Below are positions 14,172 through 23,288 of a stretch of 46,726 bases of DNA, in pieces. Source of the stretch: a virus; the IMG/VR virus record IMGVR_UViG_3300035224_000093, positions 1 to 46,726 of that record. The stretch is one strand, 5' to 3'. A program made the translations under genes and the position numbers. How positions within the stretch are numbered: position 1 is the first letter of the stretch; each line of letters opens with the position of its first letter. Below the pieces are notes generated by a model. It was not told the DNA's origin, ran no database searches, and saw nothing but the letters and a program-made list of their open reading frames with translations.

Positions 14172-17038
14172 TATGCTGAATTCCCATGTAAGAATGTATA
14201 TTGTTTACCCGTAGGTAGTTCGATTGTTACTAGATCACCATTACCACCGCTATCAACAGAGCTAATTACTTTGGCTCCGTTCTTCACATATAGCTTTGTA
14301 CCGGAATAAGTACCGTAGTCAATCCCGTGTGATCCTCTGCTTGTATGACTGTTCCAATTACCTGTAATACCAACCTTACTTAAAGGGACAGTACCGTGTT
14401 CTGGATCATCTACTTCAACATATTTGTCTAATGCATTGTCTGCAAATTGCTGACCATCTATACTCTTAACATCTAAATGCTGCCCTGTATAAGCAGCGCC
14501 ATTACCGATGTTACCTGTGACATAAGCAAGCTTACGGATACCAGGAGTTAGAACATCAGGTTGGTTATAAGGATCAAGGGATGCATAAGCAGCATTGATC
14601 TGTGCTTGAGGTACTTTACGTAACCCAATCCACTCATCATTAAGACTAGACAAACCAAAGTTATTTACTCTCCACCGAGCACGACTAGTAGCCATACGAT
14701 CTTGAGTAGCAGGGTCAAATACAGTGTCATTAGAAAGACCTAGCTCATCAGCTACTTCTTTAAATGTACCTCTGATGAACTGATAACGTCCAGCAGCATG
14801 TAGTTCCCCATTAGCTTGTAGCTTCTTGATCTCACCAACAGTTAGTTGTGAGATAGGTTTACCATATCGCTTATCTTCTAAGCTATTACCAGAACCAAAG
14901 GCAGTCTCACCACCATTAGCTCCTCCTGTGTTATAAGCATCATAGCCACCAAAAGCTTCACTCTCTTCAGAAGCAACAAGATCTAAGAACCGTGTGTCTC
15001 CACTACCAACCATTGCCTGACGTGTTCGTGCAGACGTAGGACGGTACTTAAGGAGTCGTTGGAACTCAGCACTCTGTTCTGAAGTTACTTGTTCAGCTGC
15101 TGGTGGCACCATGTCTTTCCCAGTGGCAGCCATGTATTGTGCTCTGGCAAGGTCAAATGCAGACATATCGCGACGGCTTGCAGAGAGCTGTTGGTAGATA
15201 GGGGGGATCTTATTAATACCATTCTTTTGATAATTGATTAAAGCTTTGATATCGTCTTCAGTGCCTGGAATTACTTGTGTAGAAGCTAAACGTCCAAATG
15301 GTACATCTTTATCTAGTGCCCATTTTTCTAAGGTTCGTAATCCTTCTACTACTTTGGCTCCATGCTTTTGATTTAGTGCAGCATCATACTCTTCAGTGAA
15401 CTGACCAGCAGCAATAGCATCTCTTGTCTGCCCCATTGCTACGTTATATGCCTCTTGTGGGCTAGCCTCTGACATCGCAGCTTCTTGATACCTAAGTCTA
15501 AAGAAGTCTTGTGCTCTGCCAGTAATGCGTTTCCAGAGAGGAGACTCCTGACCCAAGGCGGCAGTTGACTCAGTCTTGTCAGTAACTAAGGAATCAATTT
15601 CACCCTTAGCACGTTTAGAGCTTTCAGAATTAAGTGGATTAGGACCTGCTTCTTTTTGTACTTGACCTACATATTGCTGAAAGAGTTCAGGTGAAGCATT
15701 ACGTAGGTCAGCAAATGTAATAGGTTGACCATTACGTTGCTTCTGTATCAGTAGGGGTTTGATTTTGTCATCACCTACATCCTGCTTAGTCCTTAGATTC
15801 TGTAGAGATGGATCAACATAACCAAACTCATCCATTGATTCTTTGATGAGTTGATCTTTCTGATCTTCAGTTAGATACTCTCCACGTTCTTCGTTATCAC
15901 TCCACTGCTGCCTTAGATTCTGTGCAAACTTCTTACCATCCATCTCCTTAGTAGCTTGATCAGCTTTAAAGTCATTCATTCCTTCGTTGATAACTTCCTG
16001 CTCAAGGTCACCAAATTCTGCCCACATCTCCTTGACTTTCTTTGTGCCAAGTCCTTCAATGGTTATACTTGAATTTGCGAGAGCAGTAGCAGTATCCTTA
16101 TCAATAGCACCACTCTTGATACCGAGCCTGATGACTCTTAGTGCCTCTGTTCTTGCTTCTTTCCTGCCACCTAAATCACCTGCAGTCTGATTAATAAATG
16201 ATAGTGCTGCTTCACCAGGATTAGTAGCACCATTAATTGCTGAAGTTAATAGGTCACTAGCTCGTGTAACACGATCCTTCTTAATAGCCTCTCCGCGTTC
16301 CCTAGAGAACCGTAGAAGAGCCTTGCCTTCCTGATCTCTCATAGAGGGAAACAGGTACTTATTCAATAGAGCAGGGTTCATCCCTGAATATTGCTTAAGG
16401 AACTCAGAACGGATCTGTGATTGAACAGCTGCATATTCAGCAGGTGTATTAGCAGTAGCTAAAGTAAGTGGTTTTACTTCACCTGACTCAGTGGTTACAT
16501 TCACCACAGTGTCAGCTGCTTGTGCTTGGAAGACTGCATAGTCTTGACCACCCTGTTGAGCCTTACCCATGGCATATCCATAGGCTGCCCATCCAGACAT
16601 ACTCCTTACTTTTTCACCTAGGAATACATTACCTGTTTTTCCTTCAATCTTATTTGCAGCCTTGATTGTTGACTCGTTAAGAGTATTTAATTCTTGCTCT
16701 TCTGCGTCGAATGCATCCTGTTGTTCTTGAGGCACGCCATCGGTAAAGGCCATAGCCATACCACGTTGCATCTCCTCTTCATTCTTCTTCTTTTTATCCT
16801 CTACAAGTTTCTCAGTGAGAGTAGAAGAGAATGCAGAGAGTGCTTCAAGATCTTTATTCGACTGTCTAACGTTAGCTTCGTTGACAGCATTGTTATCTCT
16901 GATTGACTGAGCCTGTGTTGCTTGATTACGTTGTGCTTGTGCATCACGTTCAGCACGTTGCTTATCAAACTTAGCTCGTTTCTTGGGTTGGAATCCAGCC
17001 TGTTGTACTAGGCCAGATTGATATGCTCTTTGTTCCAT
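14171..17038 (-). CDS. Internal core protein (gp15-like) with C-terminal muralytic domains
   Basis: This 955-residue protein has a long, charged, helical N-terminal two-thirds typical of phage internal core proteins. From about residue 700 a lysozyme/transglycosylase-like region appears (ASEESEAFGGYDAY, then AAGRYQFIRGTFKEVADELG; GRYQF is typical of phage muramidase folds). The end resembles an M23/LysM-associated peptidase beta-domain (GSHGIDYGTYSGTKLYVKNG, then QYTFLHG). These would open peptidoglycan during DNA entry. In T7 the transglycosylase is on gp16, so its place on the gp15-position protein is a domain relocation. The metal ligands of M23 are incomplete, so peptidase activity is doubtful. 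Confidence 0.8.
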   Translation of the reverse strand: MEQRAYQSGLVQQAGFQPKKRAKFDKQRAERDAQAQRNQATQAQSIRDNNAVNEANVRQSNKDLEALSAFSSTLTEKLVEDKKKKNEEEMQRGMAMAFTDGVPQEQQDAFDAEEQELNTLNESTIKAANKIEGKTGNVFLGEKVRSMSGWAAYGYAMGKAQQGGQDYAVFQAQAADTVVNVTTESGEVKPLTLATANTPAEYAAVQSQIRSEFLKQYSGMNPALLNKYLFPSMRDQEGKALLRFSRERGEAIKKDRVTRASDLLTSAINGATNPGEAALSFINQTAGDLGGRKEARTEALRVIRLGIKSGAIDKDTATALANSSITIEGLGTKKVKEMWAEFGDLEQEVINEGMNDFKADQATKEMDGKKFAQNLRQQWSDNEERGEYLTEDQKDQLIKESMDEFGYVDPSLQNLRTKQDVGDDKIKPLLIQKQRNGQPITFADLRNASPELFQQYVGQVQKEAGPNPLNSESSKRAKGEIDSLVTDKTESTAALGQESPLWKRITGRAQDFFRLRYQEAAMSEASPQEAYNVAMGQTRDAIAAGQFTEEYDAALNQKHGAKVVEGLRTLEKWALDKDVPFGRLASTQVIPGTEDDIKALINYQKNGINKIPPIYQQLSASRRDMSAFDLARAQYMAATGKDMVPPAAEQVTSEQSAEFQRLLKYRPTSARTRQAMVGSGDTRFLDLVASEESEAFGGYDAYNTGGANGGETAFGSGNSLEDKRYGKPISQLTVGEIKKLQANGELHAAGRYQFIRGTFKEVADELGLSNDTVFDPATQDRMATSRARWRVNNFGLSSLNDEWIGLRKVPQAQINAAYASLDPYNQPDVLTPGIRKLAYVTGNIGNGAAYTGQHLDVKSIDGQQFADNALDKYVEVDDPEHGTVPLSKVGITGNWNSHTSRGSHGIDYGTYSGTKLYVKNGAKVISSVDSGGNGDLVTIELPTGKQYTFLHGNSA

Positions 17039-17797
17039 TTATAATAACCTGTTTGTAGATGTTGACCAGTCAAGCGATCCGCCAGGTGTAAATTGTCCCG
17101 AACTTGCATTTGGTATTTTGGATCCACCACCCCAATCAAAAGCCTTAGGAGCTTTGAGAGATTGAGCTTGTCCATAGGCACCTACACCAGCTTGTGCAAT
17201 GCCTAAGGCAAGGCCAAGACCAGAAGGCCCCTTCTCCATCTGAGGCTTCTGTGGAGCCATGTCAGGTATCGGAGCGAACGCAACCTGATCAAAGGCTGAC
17301 TCATTCTCATCCCGTTGCTGTCTACGAATATCCTCAACTTGTTGTTGATACCCTTCTTTAGAACTAGCAAGACTTGCTGCTTTAGCTGAGTTATTACGGC
17401 CAAAGGCTGCCATCATTGAGTCATCAACACGTTGTGCAGATCTGCCTGTTTGACCAGATGCTGCCATTACTCCTGTACTCTCTAACAGTTTGATCATGTC
17501 ACCCTGTTCAGAGAATGCAGCTGCCTTGAACTGTTCGTTGAGTTGACGTTGAGCACGTGCATATCCCTCCTGAGCAGCAAAGGAGTTATCAGCTACAGAC
17601 TCCTCATAGTTGATCTTATCGTTCTCCCATTGAGAAGTAGCACGCTTCCAATTGTTTTCTCGTACTTTTAATTGATGCTTATAATTTGCAACCCTACCAG
17701 CATTAGCTGCATCGGTTGCATTTTGTTGTCCTACGTGGCCAGCAACAGAACTAGCTGCTCCCAATACACCACTGATAATACTAACTGGTTCGCACAC
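17039..17797 (-). CDS. Internal core protein (T7 gp14-like)
   Basis: This protein of about 252 residues begins MCEPVSIISGVLGAASSVAG from a GTG codon. The MCEP start followed by a small hydrophobic helix is typical of gp14-type internal virion proteins. An earlier TTG would add four residues. The middle is a long Gln/Ala-rich coiled helix with ATGs and small residues, and the C-terminal part is Gly/Pro-rich. gp14 forms the outer-membrane pore of the ejection complex in T7. The gene overlaps the upstream gp13-like gene by 17 nt and precedes the gp15-like gene directly. Confidence 0.85.
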   Translation of the reverse strand: MCEPVSIISGVLGAASSVAGHVGQQNATDAANAGRVANYKHQLKVRENNWKRATSQWENDKINYEESVADNSFAAQEGYARAQRQLNEQFKAAAFSEQGDMIKLLESTGVMAASGQTGRSAQRVDDSMMAAFGRNNSAKAASLASSKEGYQQQVEDIRRQQRDENESAFDQVAFAPIPDMAPQKPQMEKGPSGLGLALGIAQAGVGAYGQAQSLKAPKAFDWGGGSKIPNASSGQFTPGGSLDWSTSTNRLL

Positions 17798-18221
17798 GGC
17801 AAAATTCAATAAAGGTCAAGTTGTTAGGACCATGTTTGAGTTCACGTAAGAAATGAAAACCTAAGAACTTTAGTAGCTTTAGATGCACTCTATTACGTTT
17901 ATCAACTATGTTCCAAAGTAGTCGTTCTGGTCTAGACTCAATATACTTTTTAGCTTGTCTTACAAATAGGTGTGGATATTTTTCCACTTCAGGAGTGCAT
18001 AGCATCCAGACAGAACCTAGTTCATCGACACCGGCTAATCCGGCAGTCTTGCCGTTAGGCACAGTGAAGTATATTGAATTAGGAAGATCCATAGCAAGTG
18101 GTAGAACGACCATAGGATCATGCCCATGGCCTTCTACTACTTCTCTATAATCATCCGGTCTTAAGTTAGCAGCTACATCTAATGCAGCTTCCATTGTCAA
18201 AGGGTGGATGTATTTAGACAC
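17781..18221 (-). CDS. gp13-like internal virion protein (GNAT-like fold)
   Basis: This 146-residue protein reads like an acetyltransferase-type fold without obvious catalytic needs: TAGLAGVDELGSVWMLCTPE, FVRQAKKYIES, VHLKLLKFLGFHFL. It matches the phage T7 gp13-type family (DUF2833) in size, order and the ending KHGPNNLTFIEFCRVR. In T7, gp13 assists virion assembly and is present in low copy. It overlaps the tail tube B gene by 8 nt upstream and the gp14-like gene downstream. The assignment is from pattern and position. Confidence 0.8.
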   Translation of the reverse strand: MSKYIHPLTMEAALDVAANLRPDDYREVVEGHGHDPMVVLPLAMDLPNSIYFTVPNGKTAGLAGVDELGSVWMLCTPEVEKYPHLFVRQAKKYIESRPERLLWNIVDKRNRVHLKLLKFLGFHFLRELKHGPNNLTFIEFCRVRTS

Positions 18222-20877
18222 TTTTATAATAACGTGGATTATAATCCCCTTCCCAGTTCATTGATAACAATGTACAGGCACAAGGATAGTCTGATGTAAG
18301 TCGTAAGTTCATGTTAGTATTACGTTCATATACAGAGATTGTTTGATCCTTATCCCTTAGGAAAGGGACTGCATCAGCTCTGTAAGCATCAGATGGTGTT
18401 GATTCGTGGAGGTGCTCATAATCAGCTTTACCTCTACGGAATAATGTTGTCTTGTAGATGTTTGTATCTTCTAGGTTTAACTTGATACGTTGAACTACAA
18501 GAGAAGAGCGGATGTCAGATCTAACTGATTCACCCTGTTTCTGTTGTGGGTAGATCGTAGGGAAGTCAACTAACATCTCATAGCCAACACCAAGTGTCAG
18601 AGGTGTCGTTGTCCAATCACCTAGAAGTGTTACTTGGTCACCCTCTACCGTGGCTGATCCCCACCTAGCTTCTAAGTCATAGGTAAACCCTTTGACATCC
18701 CTTGTAGGCTTGAATTCATCAGGCTTAGTGAATGTTGTGGTTTGGGTGCTGGGGTTAAACGTCAGATTATCTACTGGGATAGTGACTTGATTATCTAGGT
18801 AAGCACTCTTATCAGCTAAGAAGTAAGTGTCATTAGGTCTGATACCAATTGATTGCAATGTAATACCACCACTACCACTGATAACAGCATAGTAAACATC
18901 TTCCATGATGACGTGATATAACACGTTGCCAGGTAATGTCCACTTAACCCAAGCTGATTGGATACGTTTCTCACCACTGTTCAAGTAACGATATATCCAT
19001 ACAGTGTTATTACTAGGACTAGCTAAAGCTACAAAGCTATTCTCTTTGGACTCAGCAATCTCTTTATAACCTGCCGGTATCATCTTAGATACAAGCTTTG
19101 ACTGTTCAATGAGTTGTGGTTCAACATCTCTGCTGACACCAACCATCTCAAACATTCGTGTATAAGGACCACCTTGATTCAAGAATGCAATGGTAGTGCC
19201 TAGTGATACCGGGTTTGTTTTTACGTCATACCTATAAGTAGATAGTGCATTGATCTTAGCAGTACGTGGACTAAAGACATCACTGTCAGTAGTCATTAGG
19301 AACTGTTGGTTCTCAGCAAACATAACAAGACCTGCATTGGTCTCTAGTGCTTCATACAGAACAGCAGGAGTCTGGCTACTACAAGATAGATCGATAGGGT
19401 CAATAGGAACGACAGTTGTAGCTGTCTTAGCCCAGAAGTTAAAGAAGTCTCCTGGTCTAGATAAGACGATGTTCTCATCAGACAAGATGCCTAACCTATT
19501 CCTAAAGAAGACTATCTTGTTAATAGTCTTGCCTACGAAGGAAGGTTCTTGATTGGTTGTATTGTCACCAACTAACCTGTTTTCCCATACTGTAGTTTCA
19601 AGGTTAAATGATCCATCACTCTGCCGCACTAATTGCACAGGCATAGTAGAAGCATCAAAGCTTGTTTTAAGGTCAGGTGCGACTGTCTCTTCCCATACAC
19701 CAGGACCATCTCCATTGTCACCTACGAACTTGACGTAGTAATCGTCTTCATCCTCTCCACTGTTAGCGATCTTGACGATATATCCGTCCTTACAGCTTGA
19801 AGGTAGTTGAGATACATCATCAGCACTATTCTGAATGACGGTCATCAATGTGTCATCTGGAGCAGAAACAACAAAGGGTGAACTACGGGTGATATAAATA
19901 CCAGAACCGATCAGCTTAACAGTGAAACCAGCAGCCTGTAAAGGTGTAGTGATGCCTTGTAAAATAGAATCAGCATCAGCCCCAAGCCCTTCAAATGGTG
20001 TAGGTGAAGGACGTACTAATGCAATGTTGGCACGAGCAGTTACAGGAGAAACAGCAGTAACTCTTATTGCCCAGGATCCATTCTCTTTAGAGTTGGTCAT
20101 TGTAACTTGATGAGTTGTTCCTATGCCTTGATTCTCACCACCAAACCTTAAAGTAGCAGTATTAGTAAAGACATCATAGTACTCTTGGTTGTCACTATCA
20201 GTTGGGATAGGACTACTAGTACAACGTGAATCTATTTCAAACCATACGTTATTATTGGATGAAAATAACTGTCTTCCTGCATATCTACAGTCACCCTTAG
20301 GTTGACCGGGGTAACTTGTACCTGTCCACTCATCTGGAATGGATACGATTTCAATATTAGTAGCTCGTTCAAATGTATGGCTTATACCACTACCTGGTGT
20401 ACTAACATCTAAAGCATATTGAGTGCCAGGCTTTATCTGTTTAAGTGAAATAAATGCTTGGTTTACCTTTTCAGGACTCTTACTAGATGACATCCGTGTC
20501 ACCTTCTTCCTATTTGTAAGGAAGGTATAGTCATTAACTGAGAGAACTTGAATATCTTCAGGGTCAGAATAGTTAAGGTAACTATCACTCTGTGTTGTCT
20601 TAAGTGAACCTGTAAGAGCATCCCAGATACGAACAGTACCACTGGTTACTTGTCCAATGTATTGTTCATTGTCATCCCTGTAGATGCTGAACCAATGACC
20701 ACTAGAGCTAGCACCAAGACTACCCTTCAGTACAGTACCTGAACGTTTCTGTAGGCCACGGGTTACATCAGGTAGTCCGTTAATACAATCTCTTACTTGA
20801 CCCGGTACTTTTAGTTCATCCGGTTGTTCTGATATCCCAAAGATATAGTTTGGGACCTGTTGTGTAATGCCAGCCAT
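18214..20877 (-). CDS. Tail tubular protein B (T7 gp12-like nozzle)
   Basis: This 887-residue protein begins MAGITQQVPNYIFGISEQPD and continues PGQVRDCINGLPDVTRGLQK, the conserved start of T7-type nozzle proteins (tailed by RPG and KRSG motifs). The body is beta-rich. The end NWEGDYNPRYYKSV is also family-like. It forms the distal tail nozzle that connects to the fibres and opens for DNA release. The length is larger than T7 gp12 (794 residues), as usual in cyanopodoviruses. It follows gp11-like with no gap. Confidence 0.95.
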   Translation of the reverse strand: MAGITQQVPNYIFGISEQPDELKVPGQVRDCINGLPDVTRGLQKRSGTVLKGSLGASSSGHWFSIYRDDNEQYIGQVTSGTVRIWDALTGSLKTTQSDSYLNYSDPEDIQVLSVNDYTFLTNRKKVTRMSSSKSPEKVNQAFISLKQIKPGTQYALDVSTPGSGISHTFERATNIEIVSIPDEWTGTSYPGQPKGDCRYAGRQLFSSNNNVWFEIDSRCTSSPIPTDSDNQEYYDVFTNTATLRFGGENQGIGTTHQVTMTNSKENGSWAIRVTAVSPVTARANIALVRPSPTPFEGLGADADSILQGITTPLQAAGFTVKLIGSGIYITRSSPFVVSAPDDTLMTVIQNSADDVSQLPSSCKDGYIVKIANSGEDEDDYYVKFVGDNGDGPGVWEETVAPDLKTSFDASTMPVQLVRQSDGSFNLETTVWENRLVGDNTTNQEPSFVGKTINKIVFFRNRLGILSDENIVLSRPGDFFNFWAKTATTVVPIDPIDLSCSSQTPAVLYEALETNAGLVMFAENQQFLMTTDSDVFSPRTAKINALSTYRYDVKTNPVSLGTTIAFLNQGGPYTRMFEMVGVSRDVEPQLIEQSKLVSKMIPAGYKEIAESKENSFVALASPSNNTVWIYRYLNSGEKRIQSAWVKWTLPGNVLYHVIMEDVYYAVISGSGGITLQSIGIRPNDTYFLADKSAYLDNQVTIPVDNLTFNPSTQTTTFTKPDEFKPTRDVKGFTYDLEARWGSATVEGDQVTLLGDWTTTPLTLGVGYEMLVDFPTIYPQQKQGESVRSDIRSSLVVQRIKLNLEDTNIYKTTLFRRGKADYEHLHESTPSDAYRADAVPFLRDKDQTISVYERNTNMNLRLTSDYPCACTLLSMNWEGDYNPRYYKSV

Positions 20878-21513
20878 TTATCTTGCAAGTGTTTGAAAGG
20901 GTTGATATGGACGGTAAGCAGTATGACCAGGCCAGCCCATAAAGGTGTAGTCACCCTGGCTGCATTCGTACTCCATACACGATGCACGTGAGAAGGCTTC
21001 CTGTTGAGCTATGAGCTGTGTTAACTGTGGGTTAGTCACTAACTGTGTAGCAGCTCTTGCAGAGGCCTTGTAGGTGATATACCGCTTGAATACAGTGGGT
21101 AGATCATTGAATGGAAATAACCAAACAATGTCAAAGTTGACAGGAGAGTCAAACTTATAGGTATGGTTCAGCTTGTCGTAGATCTTACCGTTCCTACGGA
21201 CTAGATCTGTGTATCTGAATACCTGTCCTTCTGTTACATCAATACGTAGGATGTTCTCAGGTACTGGTAACTCATTAAATGTATTTAGTTTTATAGGGTA
21301 ATTGTATTCTGTATTGAATACCCACCCTTCACTCTGTACATCTACACAACATTCCATCAGGATGTTATAGACAAAGGAGATCTCAGGATTCTCGTAGTCA
21401 AGAGTGGTGATAGGTGACTGACCAATCGCACCCAGTACTGAGTTCACGCTGGACAGTTCGGTGTCAGTATTAAAAATAGTTGGTACTGGTTCTGGAAAGG
21501 TTGATGCAGTCAT
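20878..21513 (-). CDS. Tail tubular protein A (T7 gp11-like)
   Basis: This 211-residue protein begins MTASTFPEPVPTIFNTDTEL and has SSVNSVLGAIGQSPITTLDY and MECCVDVQSEGWVFNTEYNY, the conserved gp11 core that joins portal to nozzle. The start was set after the terminator at 21542-21568. An upstream in-frame codon would put the hairpin inside the coding region. The last residues (GYTFMGWPGH-like QGDYTFMGWPGHTAYRPYQP) are family-typical. The gene is directly followed by gp12-like. Confidence 0.92.
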   Translation of the reverse strand: MTASTFPEPVPTIFNTDTELSSVNSVLGAIGQSPITTLDYENPEISFVYNILMECCVDVQSEGWVFNTEYNYPIKLNTFNELPVPENILRIDVTEGQVFRYTDLVRRNGKIYDKLNHTYKFDSPVNFDIVWLFPFNDLPTVFKRYITYKASARAATQLVTNPQLTQLIAQQEAFSRASCMEYECSQGDYTFMGWPGHTAYRPYQPFQTLAR

Positions 21514-21541
21514 AATGATTATCGTTCTCAGATGAATAGAT

Positions 21542-21568
21542 AAAAAAAAGGAGCCCCGAAGGACTCCC
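21542..21568 (-). terminator. Intrinsic terminator after the capsid gene group
   Basis: Minus-strand GGAGTCC, loop TTCG, GGGCTCC followed by eight T. It is 8 nt after the stop of the 51-residue gene. It resembles the T7 terminator after gene 10, which also lies between capsid and gp11. Confidence 0.9.
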
Positions 21569-21575
21569 ATAGTTA

Positions 21576-21731
21576 TCAGCTAGTAGGTGCTAGCCGAGTT
21601 GTTGAAGCGGCAGGTGGGTAAGCCACACCACCAGTCCACTGCTCAGTCTCAGACTTAACAGTAGAACCGAGTACAGCAGTGCCGTACCCTTTTGCAGTCT
21701 TTGCTACACAGTAGCGAGTTGTAGTTGCCAT
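21576..21731 (-). CDS. Small late protein downstream of capsid
   Basis: This 51-residue Thr/Ala-rich protein (MATTTRYCVAKTAKGYGTAV start) ends just before the terminator. The codon pattern is regular and the ATG has an A/T-rich leader similar to that of the preceding gene (TTATTATGGC versus CATTATGGC). I recognise no family; co-transcription with the capsid gene suggests a minor virion or decoration protein. Confidence 0.65.
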   Translation of the reverse strand: MATTTRYCVAKTAKGYGTAVLGSTVKSETEQWTGGVAYPPAASTTRLAPTS

Positions 21732-21740
21732 AATAAATTA

Positions 21741-21926
21741 TTAAGGTGTAGGAGTTTGATCGGGTATTGGAGCCCCACTACTTCCTGTAGTTGTATAAGC
21801 AGACGTTGCAGAATTGTTGCCTGCCTCAACAGGTGTCAACGGGTCCTGAGTAATAGAACCCGCCAAACCTGTAGGGGAGGTTACTTCTGCATACTGCTGA
21901 GTACCAGCGGTAATATTAGAAGCCAT
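21741..21926 (-). CDS. Small Ser/Thr-rich late protein downstream of capsid
   Basis: This 61-residue protein (MASNITAGTQQYAEVTSPTG start, PIPDQTPTP end) starts 5 nt after the capsid stop. A three-residue longer version would overlap the capsid gene. It is low complexity and acidic, and shares the MA-(S/T) start and late-operon context with the next small gene. The function is unknown; a capsid accessory is plausible. Confidence 0.65.
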   Translation of the reverse strand: MASNITAGTQQYAEVTSPTGLAGSITQDPLTPVEAGNNSATSAYTTTGSSGAPIPDQTPTP

Positions 21927-21931
21927 AATGA

Positions 21932-22978
21932 TCAAGCAGCCTGCAGTTCAATAGCAGCGGCAGGGTTCAACCAATCTGCACCCATTGCCAAGCGACCAAT
22001 AATCATGTCGCCTTGATACATAGCCTTAACGTCTCCGCCGGTTGTCTGTACAGAAGGACCAATGCCTTCGACAACAGCAGCTGCGTCACGACCGTAGATA
22101 AGTCCACAGTGAGCAGCGAAGTCACCAGAGTAATCGTTGTTCTCACCATCGACACGTGCAACAGTACCGGCCATGAATGGAAGGTTGTTGGAGCGTTTGA
22201 TGGAGATACCAGCGATCTCATAGAGACCTTCACCGGAGTTCATGTTGCCCTGTGAGGAGCCATAGTCACGGTTAAGGATGTTGCTATCGACCTGAGAGAT
22301 CAGGGCGTAGTACTGACGAGGAGACAGCACAGCAGAGCGACCTGCCCGTGGCACATTTTTCTCATCGAGAATTGAAGCAGCTTCAAAGAAGCTATCAACA
22401 ATTGCTTGAGCGTTAAACTCATTTCCAGCGCCGAGCTTGATTACAGAGCCACCGGGTTCGGGGCCTGGAGCAGCGGTGATGGGGTGAGCTTGACGAGCAG
22501 ACAATGCGATAGTTCGGAAAATTTTCTTATCATAAGCCTCTGCTAGTGCATGACCAATCTTCGCAGAGATTTCTGAACGCAAAGAATAGTGAGCCAACGT
22601 CTCGTCCAGGTCATAAAGGAATGCTGAGGCGACCAGAAGGTCATCCATCAACACAGTCTTTTCTGCCACTGGAGGATCGCCAGAGCCAAGGATAGGAGTA
22701 CCAGGCTGATGATAATCAGCAGTCATACGTCCTGTATAGATGAACTGCAATGACTTGCCGTTCTTAAGGGTACGATTCTGAACTGTGCCTTTGGCGATGC
22801 AGCTGGACTCGTAAGCTTTGATCATCTCACCACTGAAAAGTTTCAGATAGGTGGCATATTTAGCATCGTAATCTGCTCCACCTTGGGTAAGACCAAGACC
22901 GGGAGTCTTGTTAATGTTGCCTGTAGCAGTAAGCGTGGTGTTAGGAGCAACACCAGGACTAGGTGACCATGTAGTCAT
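21932..22978 (-). CDS. Major capsid protein (T7 gp10-like)
   Basis: This 348-residue HK97-fold capsid protein is close in size to T7 gp10A (345). Family-typical segments are YATYLKLFSGEMIKAYESSC, LQFIYTGRMTADYHQPGTPI, VLMDDLLVASAFLYDLDETL and the C-terminal GRLAMGADWLNPAAAIELQA. It assembles the icosahedral head around the scaffold. It follows a structured leader of about 150 nt and is separated from scaffold by hli, psbA and an accessory cassette. The identification is certain. Confidence 0.95.
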   Translation of the reverse strand: MTTWSPSPGVAPNTTLTATGNINKTPGLGLTQGGADYDAKYATYLKLFSGEMIKAYESSCIAKGTVQNRTLKNGKSLQFIYTGRMTADYHQPGTPILGSGDPPVAEKTVLMDDLLVASAFLYDLDETLAHYSLRSEISAKIGHALAEAYDKKIFRTIALSARQAHPITAAPGPEPGGSVIKLGAGNEFNAQAIVDSFFEAASILDEKNVPRAGRSAVLSPRQYYALISQVDSNILNRDYGSSQGNMNSGEGLYEIAGISIKRSNNLPFMAGTVARVDGENNDYSGDFAAHCGLIYGRDAAAVVEGIGPSVQTTGGDVKAMYQGDMIIGRLAMGADWLNPAAAIELQAA

Positions 22979-23132
22979 AGTAATAAAAAGAGAGTTGTTT
23001 ACTTTGAACTCTCAAAACGTTTTGAGTTATTTAATTTGTATTGTGGTCTGTCCCACCGTCTAGACGGTAAAGGGTATCCGCTTACGGGCCTCTACCAATA
23101 CCCAAGGGAGGAATCGAACCCCCCTAAAACCA
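22979..23132 (-). promoter_or_regulatory. Structured leader of the capsid gene
   Basis: This gene-free leader holds several minus-strand structures. They are the T-arm-like minihelix (23099-23140), a possible GGGTAT/ATACCC stem closing a CCG-TAAG-CGG hairpin (23072-23103), the palindrome ACCGTCTAGACGGT (23055-23068) and the palindrome CTCAAAACGTTTTGAG (23011-23026). The last is about 30 nt before the capsid ATG. No good Shine-Dalgarno or sigma70 promoter is seen. The leader probably controls processing, stability or translation of the abundant capsid mRNA. Confidence 0.55.
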
Positions 23133-23140
23133 TTAGGGTA
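23099..23140 (-). ncRNA. tRNA T-arm-like minihelix upstream of capsid gene
   Basis: Minus strand: outer stem TACCC/GGGTA (5 bp), an 11-nt connector, a T-arm-like hairpin of up to 6 bp with the 7-nt loop TTCGATT, and a 2-nt connector. The stop codon of the 51-residue gene is the first part of the connector. The layout matches the element before psbA (27425-27464). It could be a processing signal, a tRNA-derived remnant or a chance fold, but the second copy argues against chance. Confidence 0.5.
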
Positions 23141-23288
23141 GTAATGCTATTCGTACTTTAGCGACGAGAAGATCATCTAAAGGGTTGTCTGTTTTCTTAG
23201 CTAAAGCTACTAAAAGGTCAATAACTAATTTCCTGACACTACGAGAAGATACAAATTGAAGCAAGATTGGTCTAATTAAAGTGATCAT
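23133..23288 (-). CDS. Small amphipathic protein of the lysis-like cassette
   Basis: This 51-residue protein (MITLIRPILLQFVSSRSVRK start, then LVIDLLVALAKKTDNPLDDL) has two hydrophobic helices and an ATGA overlap with the preceding gene. The pattern suits a membrane-associated peptide such as a small holin-like or accessory protein, but no family is recognised. Its stop codon lies in the T-arm-like element that precedes the capsid gene. Confidence 0.65.
   Translation of the reverse strand: MITLIRPILLQFVSSRSVRKLVIDLLVALAKKTDNPLDDLLVAKVRIALLP

Noticed and set aside
23040-23180. A complete tRNA gene upstream of the capsid gene
   Set aside because: Only a T-arm-like hairpin and short outer stem can be formed; no D-arm and anticodon arm of correct lengths fit, and the 51-residue gene runs into the 5' side.
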